Positions 1 to 6,718 of a stretch of 7,903 bases of DNA are shown here, one piece after another; within the stretch, counting starts at the first letter, position 1, and the number at the start of each line of letters is the position of its first letter. Source of the stretch: Myxococcales bacterium (GTDB taxonomy: Bacteria > Myxococcota_A > Polyangia > Fen-1088); contig PMNO01000605.1 in the NCBI GenBank assembly GCA_003161835.1, forward strand, positions 23,936 to 31,838, given 5' to 3'. Below the pieces are notes generated by a model that saw nothing but the letters and a program-made list of their open reading frames with translations, was not told where the DNA came from and made no database searches. The translations under genes were made by a program, and so were the position numbers.

Positions 1-16
1 TTCGATATCACGTCCG

Positions 17-1033
17 TCACGGAAAGAGGTGCCGCGCGCTCCGGCCGTGGGCCCGACGCGTGGCCGCGATGGCGTCCGAGGCCCCCGCTCCGGCGCCGGA
101 CGGAAAGGTGTCGCGCGCTCCGGCCAGCACCTGGACGCACGCGCGGACGCTGCCCGCGAGCGCGGTCAAGTCGTAACCACCTTCCAGAAGTAGCACCACT
201 TTGGCGTGGGACTCGACCACGCCACTGCACATGGCGGCGAACCCGCGCTCCGTGACCCGCATGTCACCCAGGGGATCTCGCGCGTGGGCATCGAATCCAG
301 CCGACACGATGACCAGCTCGGGAGCGAAGGTGGACAGCGCGGGCAGAAAGACGTCCTGGAAGACGGCGCCGTAGTCCGCATCGGTCTGGCGCGCAGGCAA
401 CGCGCAGTTGACGGTGAACCCCGCGCCCTGGTCGCGCCCGATCTCGGCCGCGGCGCCCGTGCCGGGGTAAAACGGAAACTGGTGCGCGGACAGATACAAA
501 ACGTCGCTTCGTTTTTCGAACAGATGCTGGGTTCCGTTGCCGTGGTGGACGTCCCAGTCGAGGATCGCCACGCGCGACGCTCCCAGGCGCAGGGCGGATT
601 GGGCGGCGATCGCTGCGTTGTTCAGGAAGCAGAACCCCATCGCGTGCTCCCCCTCCGCGTGATGTCCCGGCGGACGGGCCAGGACGAAGGCGTTGGCGGC
701 GCGCCCCGACCAGACCTCCTCGACCGCCTGGACCGCGGCCCCCGCCGCCAACTGCACCGCTTCCCAGGTGCCCGGTGACGTGGCCGTGTCGGGATCCAGG
801 TGGGATGTCGTTCGCGCGCGCGCGGCCAGGGCGGCGATGTACGCGGGCTCATGAACGGCGAGCATTTCGTCCTCGGTGGCCGGCCGTGGCGTCGACCAAG
901 ACGTTCCTTGCACCGGGTTGCCCTGCAAGTCGTCGACGACGGCTCGGAGGCGCGCCGGCGATTCGGGATGCCCCGGTCCGGGATCGTGTTCGAGGAAGCG
1001 CGCGTCGGAGATCAGGAGCGTTTGAGGGGTCAT
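17..1033 (-). CDS. Histone deacetylase-like (class II / AcuC-type) zinc amidohydrolase
   Basis: A 338-residue cytoplasmic protein, full length for bacterial histone-deacetylase-like enzymes, which remove acetyl groups from lysines or small acetylated amines using one zinc ion. Visible signatures are RPPGHHAEG (tandem catalytic histidines H124 and H125), DWDVHHGNGTQ (about 159-169; zinc ligands D161 and H163), SAGFDAHARDPLG (about 244-256; third ligand D248) and EGGYDL (Y287, the transition-state tyrosine). No key residue is missing. The start ATG at 1033 overlaps the stop of the upstream histidine kinase as ATGA, which suggests translational coupling. There is no signal peptide, and the last 30 or so residues are low-complexity and Ala/Gly/Arg-rich. 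The substrate cannot be read from sequence: known relatives act on acetyl-CoA synthetase (AcuC), acetylpolyamines or other acetyl-amides. The family call is firm; the substrate is unknown. Confidence 0.93.
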   Translation of the reverse strand: MTPQTLLISDARFLEHDPGPGHPESPARLRAVVDDLQGNPVQGTSWSTPRPATEDEMLAVHEPAYIAALAARARTTSHLDPDTATSPGTWEAVQLAAGAAVQAVEEVWSGRAANAFVLARPPGHHAEGEHAMGFCFLNNAAIAAQSALRLGASRVAILDWDVHHGNGTQHLFEKRSDVLYLSAHQFPFYPGTGAAAEIGRDQGAGFTVNCALPARQTDADYGAVFQDVFLPALSTFAPELVIVSAGFDAHARDPLGDMRVTERGFAAMCSGVVESHAKVVLLLEGGYDLTALAGSVRACVQVLAGARDTFPSGAGAGASDAIAATRRAHGRSARHLFP

Positions 1034-2502
1034 ACGGCTCCCGCCGGGCGGAATGCCGTGGCCGCGTCGGCTTCCCCGCCAGTGGCGGCCGGAAGGCGAA
1101 ACCAGAACCGGGCCCCACCCATCGGAGCGTCGTCGACCTGGATCTCGCTTCCGTGGTCGCGCACGATGTCGCGCACGAAGGCGAGGCCGAGCCCGGTGCC
1201 TTTCTCCCGCGTGGTGAAGAACGGCGCGAAAATCTTCTGACGCAGGGTGGGTTCTATGCCGCCTCCGTTGTCCTCGATCTCGATCCGGATGCCGCCACCT
1301 TCACGCATGGCGGCCAATCGGACGTGACCGGAATGGCCGGGGTGCGCGCGGATCACCGCCGCGACCGCATTGCGCGCCAGGTTCAGGATCGCGCGTCGCA
1401 GCTGCCCCGGGTCGGCCAGCACGGCCATGTCCGCCGCGGCGTCGACGTCGATGGTGACTCCCGGCGTGAGGGCCAGCTCGCGGATCTCGTGCAGGAGCTC
1501 CGCCACTGGAACGCAGGAAACATCGGGCAGCGAACGGCGGGCATAGTCCAGAAACTCCGCGGTGACCACCTTCAGGTACTGAACCTCGCGTTCGATCCGT
1601 GCCACCTCGGACAGGCGCTCCGGCTGATCGGAGAGCGCGTCGCGCAGGAGGCCGGCAAAAAGCTCCAGCCCGCCCAGGGGATTGCGGACCTCGTGGGCGA
1701 TCCCCGCCAGCATCATCTGGTGCCGTTCGTCGCGAGCTTTCAGGGCGGCGCGCATATCATCCAGGGTACCTGCCAGAAAACCCACTTCATCGTCAGTCGT
1801 CACCGGTACCGATCGATCCAGATCGCCGCGCCCGATCCGTTCGGCGGCGACCGCCAATCGCACCACCGGGCCGCTGATCCGGCGCGCGATCACCACGGTC
1901 ACGCCCATCACGATCGCGAGCGCCACCATTCCACCCAGAATGAGCTGCCGCCGAAACGCGCGCAGAGGGACAAAGTAGTCGGCGCTGGCCTCGACCACCG
2001 CGTAGCCAGCGATGTCGGGGGGATCGCCGACGGCGGCGTACCCGCGCTTGTAAGGGAGCTGATCGTGCCCGACGAATGAGGGCGACGAGGCCGGATGCCC
2101 GGAGGCGGCCTGCGCCAGCTCGAGGCGGTCCGCTCCGAGTTCGTGGGCCTTGGCGCCTGTGGCGATGCGTTCGTCGGTGTCGACCCGCGCGATCAAGTCC
2201 CGGGATACGAGCGCCACCCGGCGCACGTCGAACCGTTCCCGCGCGATGTCGAGCTTGCGCCTTACGTTGGCGAAGGTCAGCGATGCCCTGTCGCCGTCGG
2301 CCAGGGCGGTCACCTGCTCGGGAAGGATCATCCCGGCCGAGCCCGCCGCCGCCAGCGCCAGCCGACGTCCGAGCTCGTCGTCCAGCACCCGACGCGCGAC
2401 TTCGTGCGCGAGCAGGCCGAACGTTCCCAGCGCAAGGATGGTGGGAATCAGGGTCCCCAACAGCAGGCGGGTCAGGAGCCGTCCGGTGGGTGCCTGCCGC
2501 AT
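1030..2502 (-). CDS. Membrane sensor histidine kinase (HAMP, HisKA, HATPase_c)
   Basis: A 490-residue two-component sensor kinase of the inner membrane. In order: TM1 about 9-32; an extracytoplasmic sensor region about 33-187 with no recognised fold; TM2 about 188-206; HAMP about 207-258; a HisKA dimerisation domain with phospho-acceptor H270 in IAHEVRNPLGG; and an ATPase domain with N box (LNLARNAV, N378), G1 box DNGGG (411-415), F box FAPFFTT (425-431) and G2 box GTGLGL (435-440). All catalytic boxes are intact. I chose the ATG at 2502, just before TM1. The frame stays open to 2670, but that extension would overlap the rpsI end and is Arg/Ser/Pro-rich like a shadow frame. The Shine-Dalgarno is poor, a GGGG run directly abutting the ATG. 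No response regulator is encoded nearby. It lies 94 bases after rpsI, and its stop overlaps the start of the deacetylase gene. Confidence 0.92.
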   Translation of the reverse strand: MRQAPTGRLLTRLLLGTLIPTILALGTFGLLAHEVARRVLDDELGRRLALAAAGSAGMILPEQVTALADGDRASLTFANVRRKLDIARERFDVRRVALVSRDLIARVDTDERIATGAKAHELGADRLELAQAASGHPASSPSFVGHDQLPYKRGYAAVGDPPDIAGYAVVEASADYFVPLRAFRRQLILGGMVALAIVMGVTVVIARRISGPVVRLAVAAERIGRGDLDRSVPVTTDDEVGFLAGTLDDMRAALKARDERHQMMLAGIAHEVRNPLGGLELFAGLLRDALSDQPERLSEVARIEREVQYLKVVTAEFLDYARRSLPDVSCVPVAELLHEIRELALTPGVTIDVDAAADMAVLADPGQLRRAILNLARNAVAAVIRAHPGHSGHVRLAAMREGGGIRIEIEDNGGGIEPTLRQKIFAPFFTTREKGTGLGLAFVRDIVRDHGSEIQVDDAPMGGARFWFRLPAATGGEADAATAFRPAGAV

Positions 2503-2540
2503 CCCCGTCAGTGTAACGCTCTCACGCGACCGTGCACCCG

Positions 2541-2560
2541 GGCCGATGGGCCCATCAGCC
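2541..2560. repeat. 20-base near-perfect palindrome between rpsI and the kinase gene
   Basis: The plus strand reads GGCCGATGGGCCCATCAGCC, symmetrical about its centre except for one pair that becomes a G-U wobble in the minus-strand RNA. As RNA it can form an 8-bp stem with a GGCC loop. It starts 36 bases after the rpsI stop. No T-run follows on the minus strand, so it is not a classic intrinsic terminator. It could be an mRNA-processing or stabilising hairpin, a partial attenuator, or a DNA-binding site for a dimeric protein. Confidence 0.5.
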
Positions 2561-2596
2561 TTTCGGCGGATAGGCTTGCGTCCGGACGGCCAGGCT

Positions 2597-2995
2597 CTAG
2601 CGCTTCGAGAACTGGAAGCGGGCGCGTGCTCCCCGCTGTCCGTACTTCTTACGCTCTTTGGCCCGCGCATCGCGCGTCAAGTAGCCGGCCTTTTTCAGCG
2701 AGGGACGATACGCGGGGTCGATCTTGATGAGCACCCGAGAAATCCCGTGCCGAATGGCTGCCGCCTGTCCCGAAAGTCCACCCCCCATAACGGTGCAGAA
2801 CACATCGTAGTTGGCTGTCGTCTCGGTCAATTCCAGAGCCTGGCGAAACACCATCCGCGATGTTTCGCGACCAAAGTAGTCCTCCAGCGATCGCCGGTTG
2901 ATCTCCACCTTGCCGCTACCGGGTTGCAACCAAACGCGCGCCACCGCTTCCTTGCGGCGACCAGTGGCATAGACGGATTTCTGGGGATCAGGCAT
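2597..2995 (-). CDS. rpsI: 30S ribosomal protein S9
   Basis: A 132-residue protein of the small ribosomal subunit whose basic C-terminal tail reaches the decoding-site P-site tRNA. The sequence is diagnostic: the N-terminal [15 protein letters not shown], the central [19 protein letters not shown], the [20 protein letters not shown] segment and the invariant C-terminal QFSKR. Length is normal for the bacterial family. The ATG at 2995 is preceded by GGAG about nine bases upstream, a usable Shine-Dalgarno. It lies 41 bases downstream of rplM, the standard bacterial L13-S9 pairing, and is surely co-transcribed with it. No terminator is evident before the following kinase gene, so some read-through into the signalling genes is likely. 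Confidence 0.98.
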   Translation of the reverse strand: MPDPQKSVYATGRRKEAVARVWLQPGSGKVEINRRSLEDYFGRETSRMVFRQALELTETTANYDVFCTVMGGGLSGQAAAIRHGISRVLIKIDPAYRPSLKKAGYLTRDARAKERKKYGQRGARARFQFSKR

Positions 2996-3036
2996 CGTAG
3001 GGGGCTCCGATTGAATCGAGTCCGGTCAGTCCAGCT

Positions 3037-3498
3037 TCAAGGCAAGGTCAAAATCTGGGGCAGCTGGGCGGCGTGGGGATGGCTCGCACCCGCGTACACT
3101 TTCAGCTTCTTGTAGATCTGGCGGCCCAATGGGCCCTTGGGCAACATTCCCCAAACCGCGCGCTTGACGAGATCACCGGGATGCCGCTTGTTCAGCTCTT
3201 CGGCGGTTTGCGTGCGCAGACCGCCCGGAAACAAGGAGTGGTCGCGATACAGCTTCGTTTGCCACTTGTCCTTGGTCAGCTTCACCTTTTCGGCGTTGAC
3301 CACGACCACGAAATCACCGGCGTCCGCGTGCCTGGTGAAGGTCGGACGGTGTTTGCCACGAAGCACGTCCGCTATCTTGGTGGCGGCTCGGCCCAGTGTC
3401 TTGCCTTCCACGTCCACTACGAACCAGGCGTGAGGCAGGCCGGTCTTGGCCTGAAACGTGGATTGGCTTCGGGGTGCGGGGGTCGGCGAGGAAGGCAT
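3037..3498 (-). CDS. rplM: 50S ribosomal protein L13
   Basis: A 153-residue early-assembly protein of the large ribosomal subunit. Recognisable blocks are [20 protein letters not shown] (about 25-44), [49 protein letters not shown] and the C-terminal [14 protein letters not shown]. Relative to the E. coli protein, in which the family core starts with MKTF, there are about 11 extra residues before STFQAK, rich in Ser and Pro. No alternative ATG, GTG or TTG lies between the two points, so the extension seems real. No Shine-Dalgarno precedes the ATG at 3498. Instead a strong promoter-like sequence sits immediately upstream, implying a very short 5' leader. It is the first gene of the rplM-rpsI pair, 36 bases after the aminotransferase stop. 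Confidence 0.98.
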   Translation of the reverse strand: MPSSPTPAPRSQSTFQAKTGLPHAWFVVDVEGKTLGRAATKIADVLRGKHRPTFTRHADAGDFVVVVNAEKVKLTKDKWQTKLYRDHSLFPGGLRTQTAEELNKRHPGDLVKRAVWGMLPKGPLGRQIYKKLKVYAGASHPHAAQLPQILTLP

Positions 3499-3509
3499 GA
3501 AAGGCGGGA

Positions 3510-3538
3510 TTTGTACTTGATGGCCGAATCGTTGTCAA
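3510..3538 (-). promoter_or_regulatory. Probable sigma-70-type promoter of rplM-rpsI
   Basis: Read on the minus strand: a perfect TTGACA (3538-3533), a 17-base spacer (3532-3516) and TACAAA (3515-3510; four of six matches to TATAAT). The TGA stop of the upstream aminotransferase gene lies inside the TTGACA. Only 11 bases separate the -10 from the rplM ATG, so a start 6-8 bases downstream would leave a leader of roughly 3-5 bases. That fits the absence of a Shine-Dalgarno. This is a sequence match only. Confidence 0.6.
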
Positions 3539-4752
3539 CCGACCGGATCGTGGCGCAGGAACGACCCGATGGCCGCGCAGGCGCGTTCGGCGCGCTCGTC
3601 GGTCTCCACCAGGGAAAACCGCACGAAACCCTCGCCCCCGGGGCCAAATCCCACCCCGGGTGACACCGCGACCCGGGCCTCCTGCAACAGAGCCGAGGCG
3701 AAGGCAACCGCGCCAGCCGCTCGGTGGGCTGGGGGCAGGGGCGCCCAGACGAACATGGATGCCTTGGGCATGGGGACCGCCCAGCCGGCAGCGGCCAGCC
3801 CTTTGACCAGCAAAGTGGCGCGGTCTTGGTACCGCTGTCGATTGATGGCGACGTCCGCGTCGCAGGTCCCGAGCGCGGTGGCCGCCCCGAGCTGCGCGGG
3901 GGCGAAGATCCCGTAGTCCAGGTAGCCCTTGATGGTAGCCAGGTGGGCGATCAGATCCCGATTGCCCACGCAGAACCCGACCCGCCAACCGGGCATCGAG
4001 TAGCTCTTCGAAACCGTGAAGAATTCGACGGCCACGTCGCGGGAGCCGGACACTTCGAAGATGCTGCGGGTCGGCAGCGCGGGATCGAACGCCAGATCGG
4101 CGTACGCCAGATCGGAGATGACCCACAGCTTCTCTCGTCGGGCCAGCGCCACGACCTTCTCGTAGTAAGACAGGCCCACTGTCGCCGCGGTCGGATTGTG
4201 CGGGAAGTTGACGATCAGCCCAACCGGCGGGCGGGGCGCGCGCGCCAAGGACTTCTCGAGCTCGGCGAAGTGATCGACGTCGGGACCACACGCGACGGGC
4301 ACGGGCTCGCCGCCGGCGATGATCACCCCAAAACGGTGAATGGGATAGCAAGGGTCGGGAGCCAACACGCAGTCGCCAGGCGAAATCAAAGCCAACAACA
4401 GGTGAGCGATCCCTTCCTTGGACCCGATGGTCACGACCGATTCGGTTTCGGCGTCAAACGTTTGCCGGTAGCGGCGCTGGTACCAATCACAAATCGCCTG
4501 TCGGGTTTCGGGCAATCCCTTGGAGGGCATGTACCGCTGGTTTCCGGGGCGGCGGGCCTCGGTGATCAGGCGTTCGATCGCCGCCGCGGGGCTGGGGCCG
4601 TCGGGATTTCCCAGACCAAAGTCGTAGATGTCCTGGCCCTGCGCGCGCAGCCGAGACTTCAGCTCATCGACCTTGGCCAGAATGTACGGGGGCAACGCCG
4701 AGAGACGTTCCGAACCGCGCACGTTTGAGGGGCTGCGTGTGCTTCCTGCCAT
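3535..4752 (-). CDS. alaC: AlaC-type alanine (glutamate-pyruvate) aminotransferase, PLP fold type I
   Basis: A 405-residue cytoplasmic PLP enzyme expected to interconvert pyruvate plus glutamate with alanine plus 2-oxoglutarate. It aligns by eye along its length with E. coli AlaC (YfdZ): RLSALPPYIL near the start, DFGLGNPDGPSP, TIGSKEGIAHLLLALISPGD, the NPT motif (N186), DLAYADLAFD (D214 and Y217 contacting PLP), FFTVSKSYSMPGWRVGF (Schiff-base lysine K249, then R257), PKASMFVWA, and the carboxylate-binding R378 in FVRFSL. I chose the ATG at 4752. An in-frame TTG at 4794 adds 14 unsupported residues. It follows the LysR-type gene by 72 bases on the same strand and precedes rplM by 36. The related family of LL-diaminopimelate aminotransferases is the main alternative, and substrate cannot be settled by eye. 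Confidence 0.88.
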   Translation of the reverse strand: MAGSTRSPSNVRGSERLSALPPYILAKVDELKSRLRAQGQDIYDFGLGNPDGPSPAAAIERLITEARRPGNQRYMPSKGLPETRQAICDWYQRRYRQTFDAETESVVTIGSKEGIAHLLLALISPGDCVLAPDPCYPIHRFGVIIAGGEPVPVACGPDVDHFAELEKSLARAPRPPVGLIVNFPHNPTAATVGLSYYEKVVALARREKLWVISDLAYADLAFDPALPTRSIFEVSGSRDVAVEFFTVSKSYSMPGWRVGFCVGNRDLIAHLATIKGYLDYGIFAPAQLGAATALGTCDADVAINRQRYQDRATLLVKGLAAAGWAVPMPKASMFVWAPLPPAHRAAGAVAFASALLQEARVAVSPGVGFGPGGEGFVRFSLVETDERAERACAAIGSFLRHDPVG

Positions 4753-4824
4753 GTTGGGGGCCGCCACATTAGTGGCTCCCGCGGAGGTCCGCAACAGCGC
4801 GAATTTCGGACGGTTTGCGAGCCT

Positions 4825-5727
4825 TCAACCGAAAACCTCCTTTCGGGCGGCGGTGATAATTGCGGCGACCGCGGGGTGTTGGACCCGGCGGTCGACCGAT
4901 ATCGCGTAGAAATGCTGCCGCAGGGTCTTGTCGTGTCCGACCGTCTCCACCTTGTACAGGCGCCGGAATTCGGCTTCGAATACCGTCGGCGTCGGGAAAA
5001 CACCCTTGCCCTCTTCACCGAATGCGTACATCAAAGCGCTGTCATCGAACTCCGCGACCACGGTCGGCCGGACCTGCGCGGCACTGAACCATTGATCCAA
5101 TGCTCGTCGTATGGTCACGTGACTGGCCGGAAGCAACACAGGAATCCCGTTGAGCGAACGCGGAAATCCGGTCCGGCACGATCGAGCTAGTTTTGACTTG
5201 GCGAGGAAGGTCGTCCCGCATTCTCCGAGCAAGTGATTGAACGCGTGGACCTTGATGCCTGGCCCGAGGGGCCGGTCGGCCAAGACTAGATCCAGCTCTT
5301 GTCCGGCCAGCGCGGCCATGAAGTCCTCCACCACCCGGTCCTCGCGGCAAATCAGCTGGATGGGGTGGCCGATGTGAAACGCCGGTTCAAGCAGCCGCTG
5401 GACCAACACCTTGGGCAAAGAATCCGCAACCCCCACCGTCAGGCGCAGGGGGCGGTCGGAGGGTCGCCCCTTCAAGGTCGACATCAGATCCTGGCCCAGA
5501 GAGAAGATCTCGTCCGCGTAACGAAACGTCGTCCGCCCCACGTCGGTGAGGACCAGATTTCTTCCGACTCGGTCAAAGAGCTTCTCGCCCAAGACCTCCT
5601 CCAGCCGACGGATCTGTCCGCTGATCGTCGGTTGCGCCAGCCGAAGCTCGGCGCTGGCGCGCACGACGCTCCCGTACCGGGCCACCGCCCAGAAGTACAA
5701 CAGGTGATGATAGTTCATCCACTCCAT
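4825..5727 (-). CDS. LysR-family transcriptional regulator, NhaR-like
   Basis: A 300-residue cytoplasmic DNA-binding regulator. The N-terminal winged helix-turn-helix (about 5-65) includes NYHHLLYFWAVARYGSVV and the recognition region around AQPTISGQIRRLEE. A coiled linker and a periplasmic-binding-type effector domain (about 94-295) follow. Similarity to E. coli NhaR is clear at YFW..GSV, ISGQIRRLEE, VGVADSLPK, GECG, EFDDSALMYAFG and the C-terminal RVQHPAV. NhaR activates the Na+/H+ antiporter gene nhaA in response to sodium, but no antiporter gene is visible here, so the target may differ. The ATG at 5727 has AGGA six bases upstream; an ATG three codons in is less well placed. The aminotransferase gene follows on the same strand, so co-transcription or regulation of that gene is possible. 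LysR-type regulators usually control a divergent neighbour, here a RelE-like gene 228 bases away. Confidence 0.88.
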   Translation of the reverse strand: MEWMNYHHLLYFWAVARYGSVVRASAELRLAQPTISGQIRRLEEVLGEKLFDRVGRNLVLTDVGRTTFRYADEIFSLGQDLMSTLKGRPSDRPLRLTVGVADSLPKVLVQRLLEPAFHIGHPIQLICREDRVVEDFMAALAGQELDLVLADRPLGPGIKVHAFNHLLGECGTTFLAKSKLARSCRTGFPRSLNGIPVLLPASHVTIRRALDQWFSAAQVRPTVVAEFDDSALMYAFGEEGKGVFPTPTVFEAEFRRLYKVETVGHDKTLRQHFYAISVDRRVQHPAVAAIITAARKEVFG

Positions 5728-5955
5728 CAGGGGTCCTGGGGCGGGCTCTGAACGTCGGTGGCCACGCGCGTTCTTTTAGCAGCTTTGCTTGCGCGCGGCC
5801 CGCATACCCACACGTTCTGTCGATCTAGTCATCCCCCGCTCTTCGCCCAAGCCGACCCAGGCGGGAGACGATGCATCGGTTTTTTCGCATCATTGCGCCG
5901 AACATTCCTCATATTCAATCCTTCGGCGCCGACCCAAGATTCATCCGGGGTTCTG
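5728..5955. other. Divergent intergenic region between the LysR gene and the RelE-like gene
   Basis: A 228-base region that must hold promoters for both flanking genes. It is less GC-rich than its surroundings, with T-runs around 5880-5886 and an AT-rich patch near 5901-5919. I see no convincing -35/-10 pair on either strand and no RNA gene. The plus frame is open back to a GTG at 5758, but that extension reads like noncoding translation (Pro, His, Ser and Arg-rich with no recognisable motif) and has no ribosome-binding site. I treat it as untranslated. Confidence 0.5.
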
Positions 5956-6258
5956 ATGCGACCCACAAACGATCGGCCGATGAAACAATTCACCCTGCAT
6001 ATTCCGAAGGATATCGCAGGGCAGCTTCGTGAGTGTCGGGTGTCGGTTCGCGCGTCTATCCACGCGCGCCTCAAAGGGATCGTCGAGGACTTGACGGCAC
6101 GGCTACCCGTACCCAAACAGCTGGTATCCAAACAGGCGGTCGCCGCGCGTGGGCCGCCAATGAGATTCTATGTTTTTGAAGGCTACCGCGTGTCCTATCA
6201 GGTGAATCCTGTAACCCGGCGCGTGGTGGTCCTTGGTCTTCAAGCTGAACCTGGGTAG
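5956..6258 (+). CDS. Small RelE/ParE-like protein, apparently without antitoxin
   Basis: A 100-residue protein of no firmly recognised family. Its layout matches the RelE/ParE toxin fold: a short strand plus a helix pair (FTLHIPKDIAGQL, then VRASIHARLKGIVEDL), followed by C-terminal strands with the family-like pattern YRVSYQVNPVTRRVVVLGL (77-95). RelE relatives cleave ribosome-bound mRNA and ParE relatives inhibit gyrase, but no catalytic set can be confirmed here. The ATG at 5956 has GGGG five bases upstream; an internal ATG at 5980 is also possible and would still keep the core. No antitoxin-like ORF lies on either side, so this may be a solo, degenerate or differently employed homologue. 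A stem-loop follows the stop. Fold inference is moderate; function is unknown. Confidence 0.6.
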   Translation: MRPTNDRPMKQFTLHIPKDIAGQLRECRVSVRASIHARLKGIVEDLTARLPVPKQLVSKQAVAARGPPMRFYVFEGYRVSYQVNPVTRRVVVLGLQAEPG

Positions 6259-6259
6259 A

Positions 6260-6279
6260 CCTCGCCTGAACCGGCGAGG
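6260..6279 (+). other. Stem-loop immediately after the RelE-like gene
   Basis: CCTCGCC (6260-6266) pairs perfectly with GGCGAGG (6273-6279) around the six-base loop TGAACC, starting two bases after the stop codon. No T-run follows, so it is not a canonical intrinsic terminator. It may protect the 3' end of the upstream message or partly separate it from the next cassette. Confidence 0.5.
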
Positions 6280-6316
6280 CGAATGAACCGTGCACCAATG
6301 ATGAAAGGCAATAATC

Positions 6317-6703
6317 GTGAATCTAATACTGGCAGTAATTCTCGTCTCGGGCGTCTCGTGGTTCCACCTCACCCGCGCGGCGGTCCAACCGCAGGTGGCG
6401 GCCGTTCGGCCGCGCCGCCGATTACCGATGTTGGTCTTGGCGGCGGCCTTGGGTCTGGCGTTCAGTCCGGCTGGCGCCGGGGCCAAGTCATCGCCGGCGA
6501 TTAGCGAGGTCGAGGCCCACTCCGGAGTGTTGGGGCCGACCGCAGCTCACGCCGCTCCATCGTCCCAGGCGGCCGGCTACGCAGCCCGCGAGCGCCAGGC
6601 CAAGACCGTCGAGACGTTCGAGGGTGGCGACACTGTCGTCATTTTCGGCGGCAGCGTGTTGGTGATCGTCTTGGTGGTCGTGCTCATCCTCGTCCTCATC
6701 TGA
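6317..6703 (+). CDS. Small secreted or membrane protein with Gly-Gly motifs before a C-terminal hydrophobic helix
   Basis: A 128-residue protein not assigned to a named family. From the GTG at 6317 (AAAGG eight bases upstream) there is a hydrophobic stretch (2-14), a basic patch RPRRR (31-35), then a typical signal-peptide core ending near AGAGA (about 53-57), an Ala/Ser/Pro/Gly-rich linker, a polar segment RERQAKTVETFEGGD (91-105) and a tail IFGGSVLVIV... (109-128) that is purely hydrophobic with no charged end. A second plausible start is the GTG at 6395, which would place RPRRR as the n-region of one ordinary signal peptide but lacks a ribosome-binding site. The layout resembles the small proteins encoded beside PA2778-type C39 peptidases (PA2779-like), though this link is by context, not clear homology. 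It lies 15 bases before the C39-like gene. GG at 103-104 and 111-112 could be processing sites. Confidence 0.7.
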   Translation: MNLILAVILVSGVSWFHLTRAAVQPQVAAVRPRRRLPMLVLAAALGLAFSPAGAGAKSSPAISEVEAHSGVLGPTAAHAAPSSQAAGYAARERQAKTVETFEGGDTVVIFGGSVLVIVLVVVLILVLI

Positions 6704-6718
6704 CCGCCGGCGTCGTCG

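Noticed and set aside
775..2079. Long plus-strand open frame opposite the histidine kinase gene
   Set aside because: Its translation is Arg/Gly/His-rich with no motifs and lies antisense to a kinase with every catalytic box intact; long antisense frames are expected in GC-rich coding DNA.
2503..2670. Upstream extension of the kinase frame into rpsI
   Set aside because: It would overlap the S9 coding end and has a basic, disordered composition; TM1 follows directly after the ATG at 2502.
3314..4351. Minus-strand open frame overlapping the aminotransferase and rplM in another frame
   Set aside because: Arg/Gly-rich composition typical of a shifted frame, while the overlapped genes are unmistakable.
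3724..4728. Plus-strand open frame opposite the aminotransferase gene
   Set aside because: No domain or motif, antisense to a clear AlaC-type enzyme.
4752..4805. Small inverted repeat (GCGG...CCGC) upstream of the aminotransferase start
   Set aside because: Only four to five pairs and no T-run; such short matches are common in GC-rich DNA.
5758..5955. N-terminal extension of the RelE-like protein from a GTG
   Set aside because: No ribosome-binding site and noncoding-like residue content; the ATG at 5956 has GGGG at a suitable distance and directly precedes the structured core.
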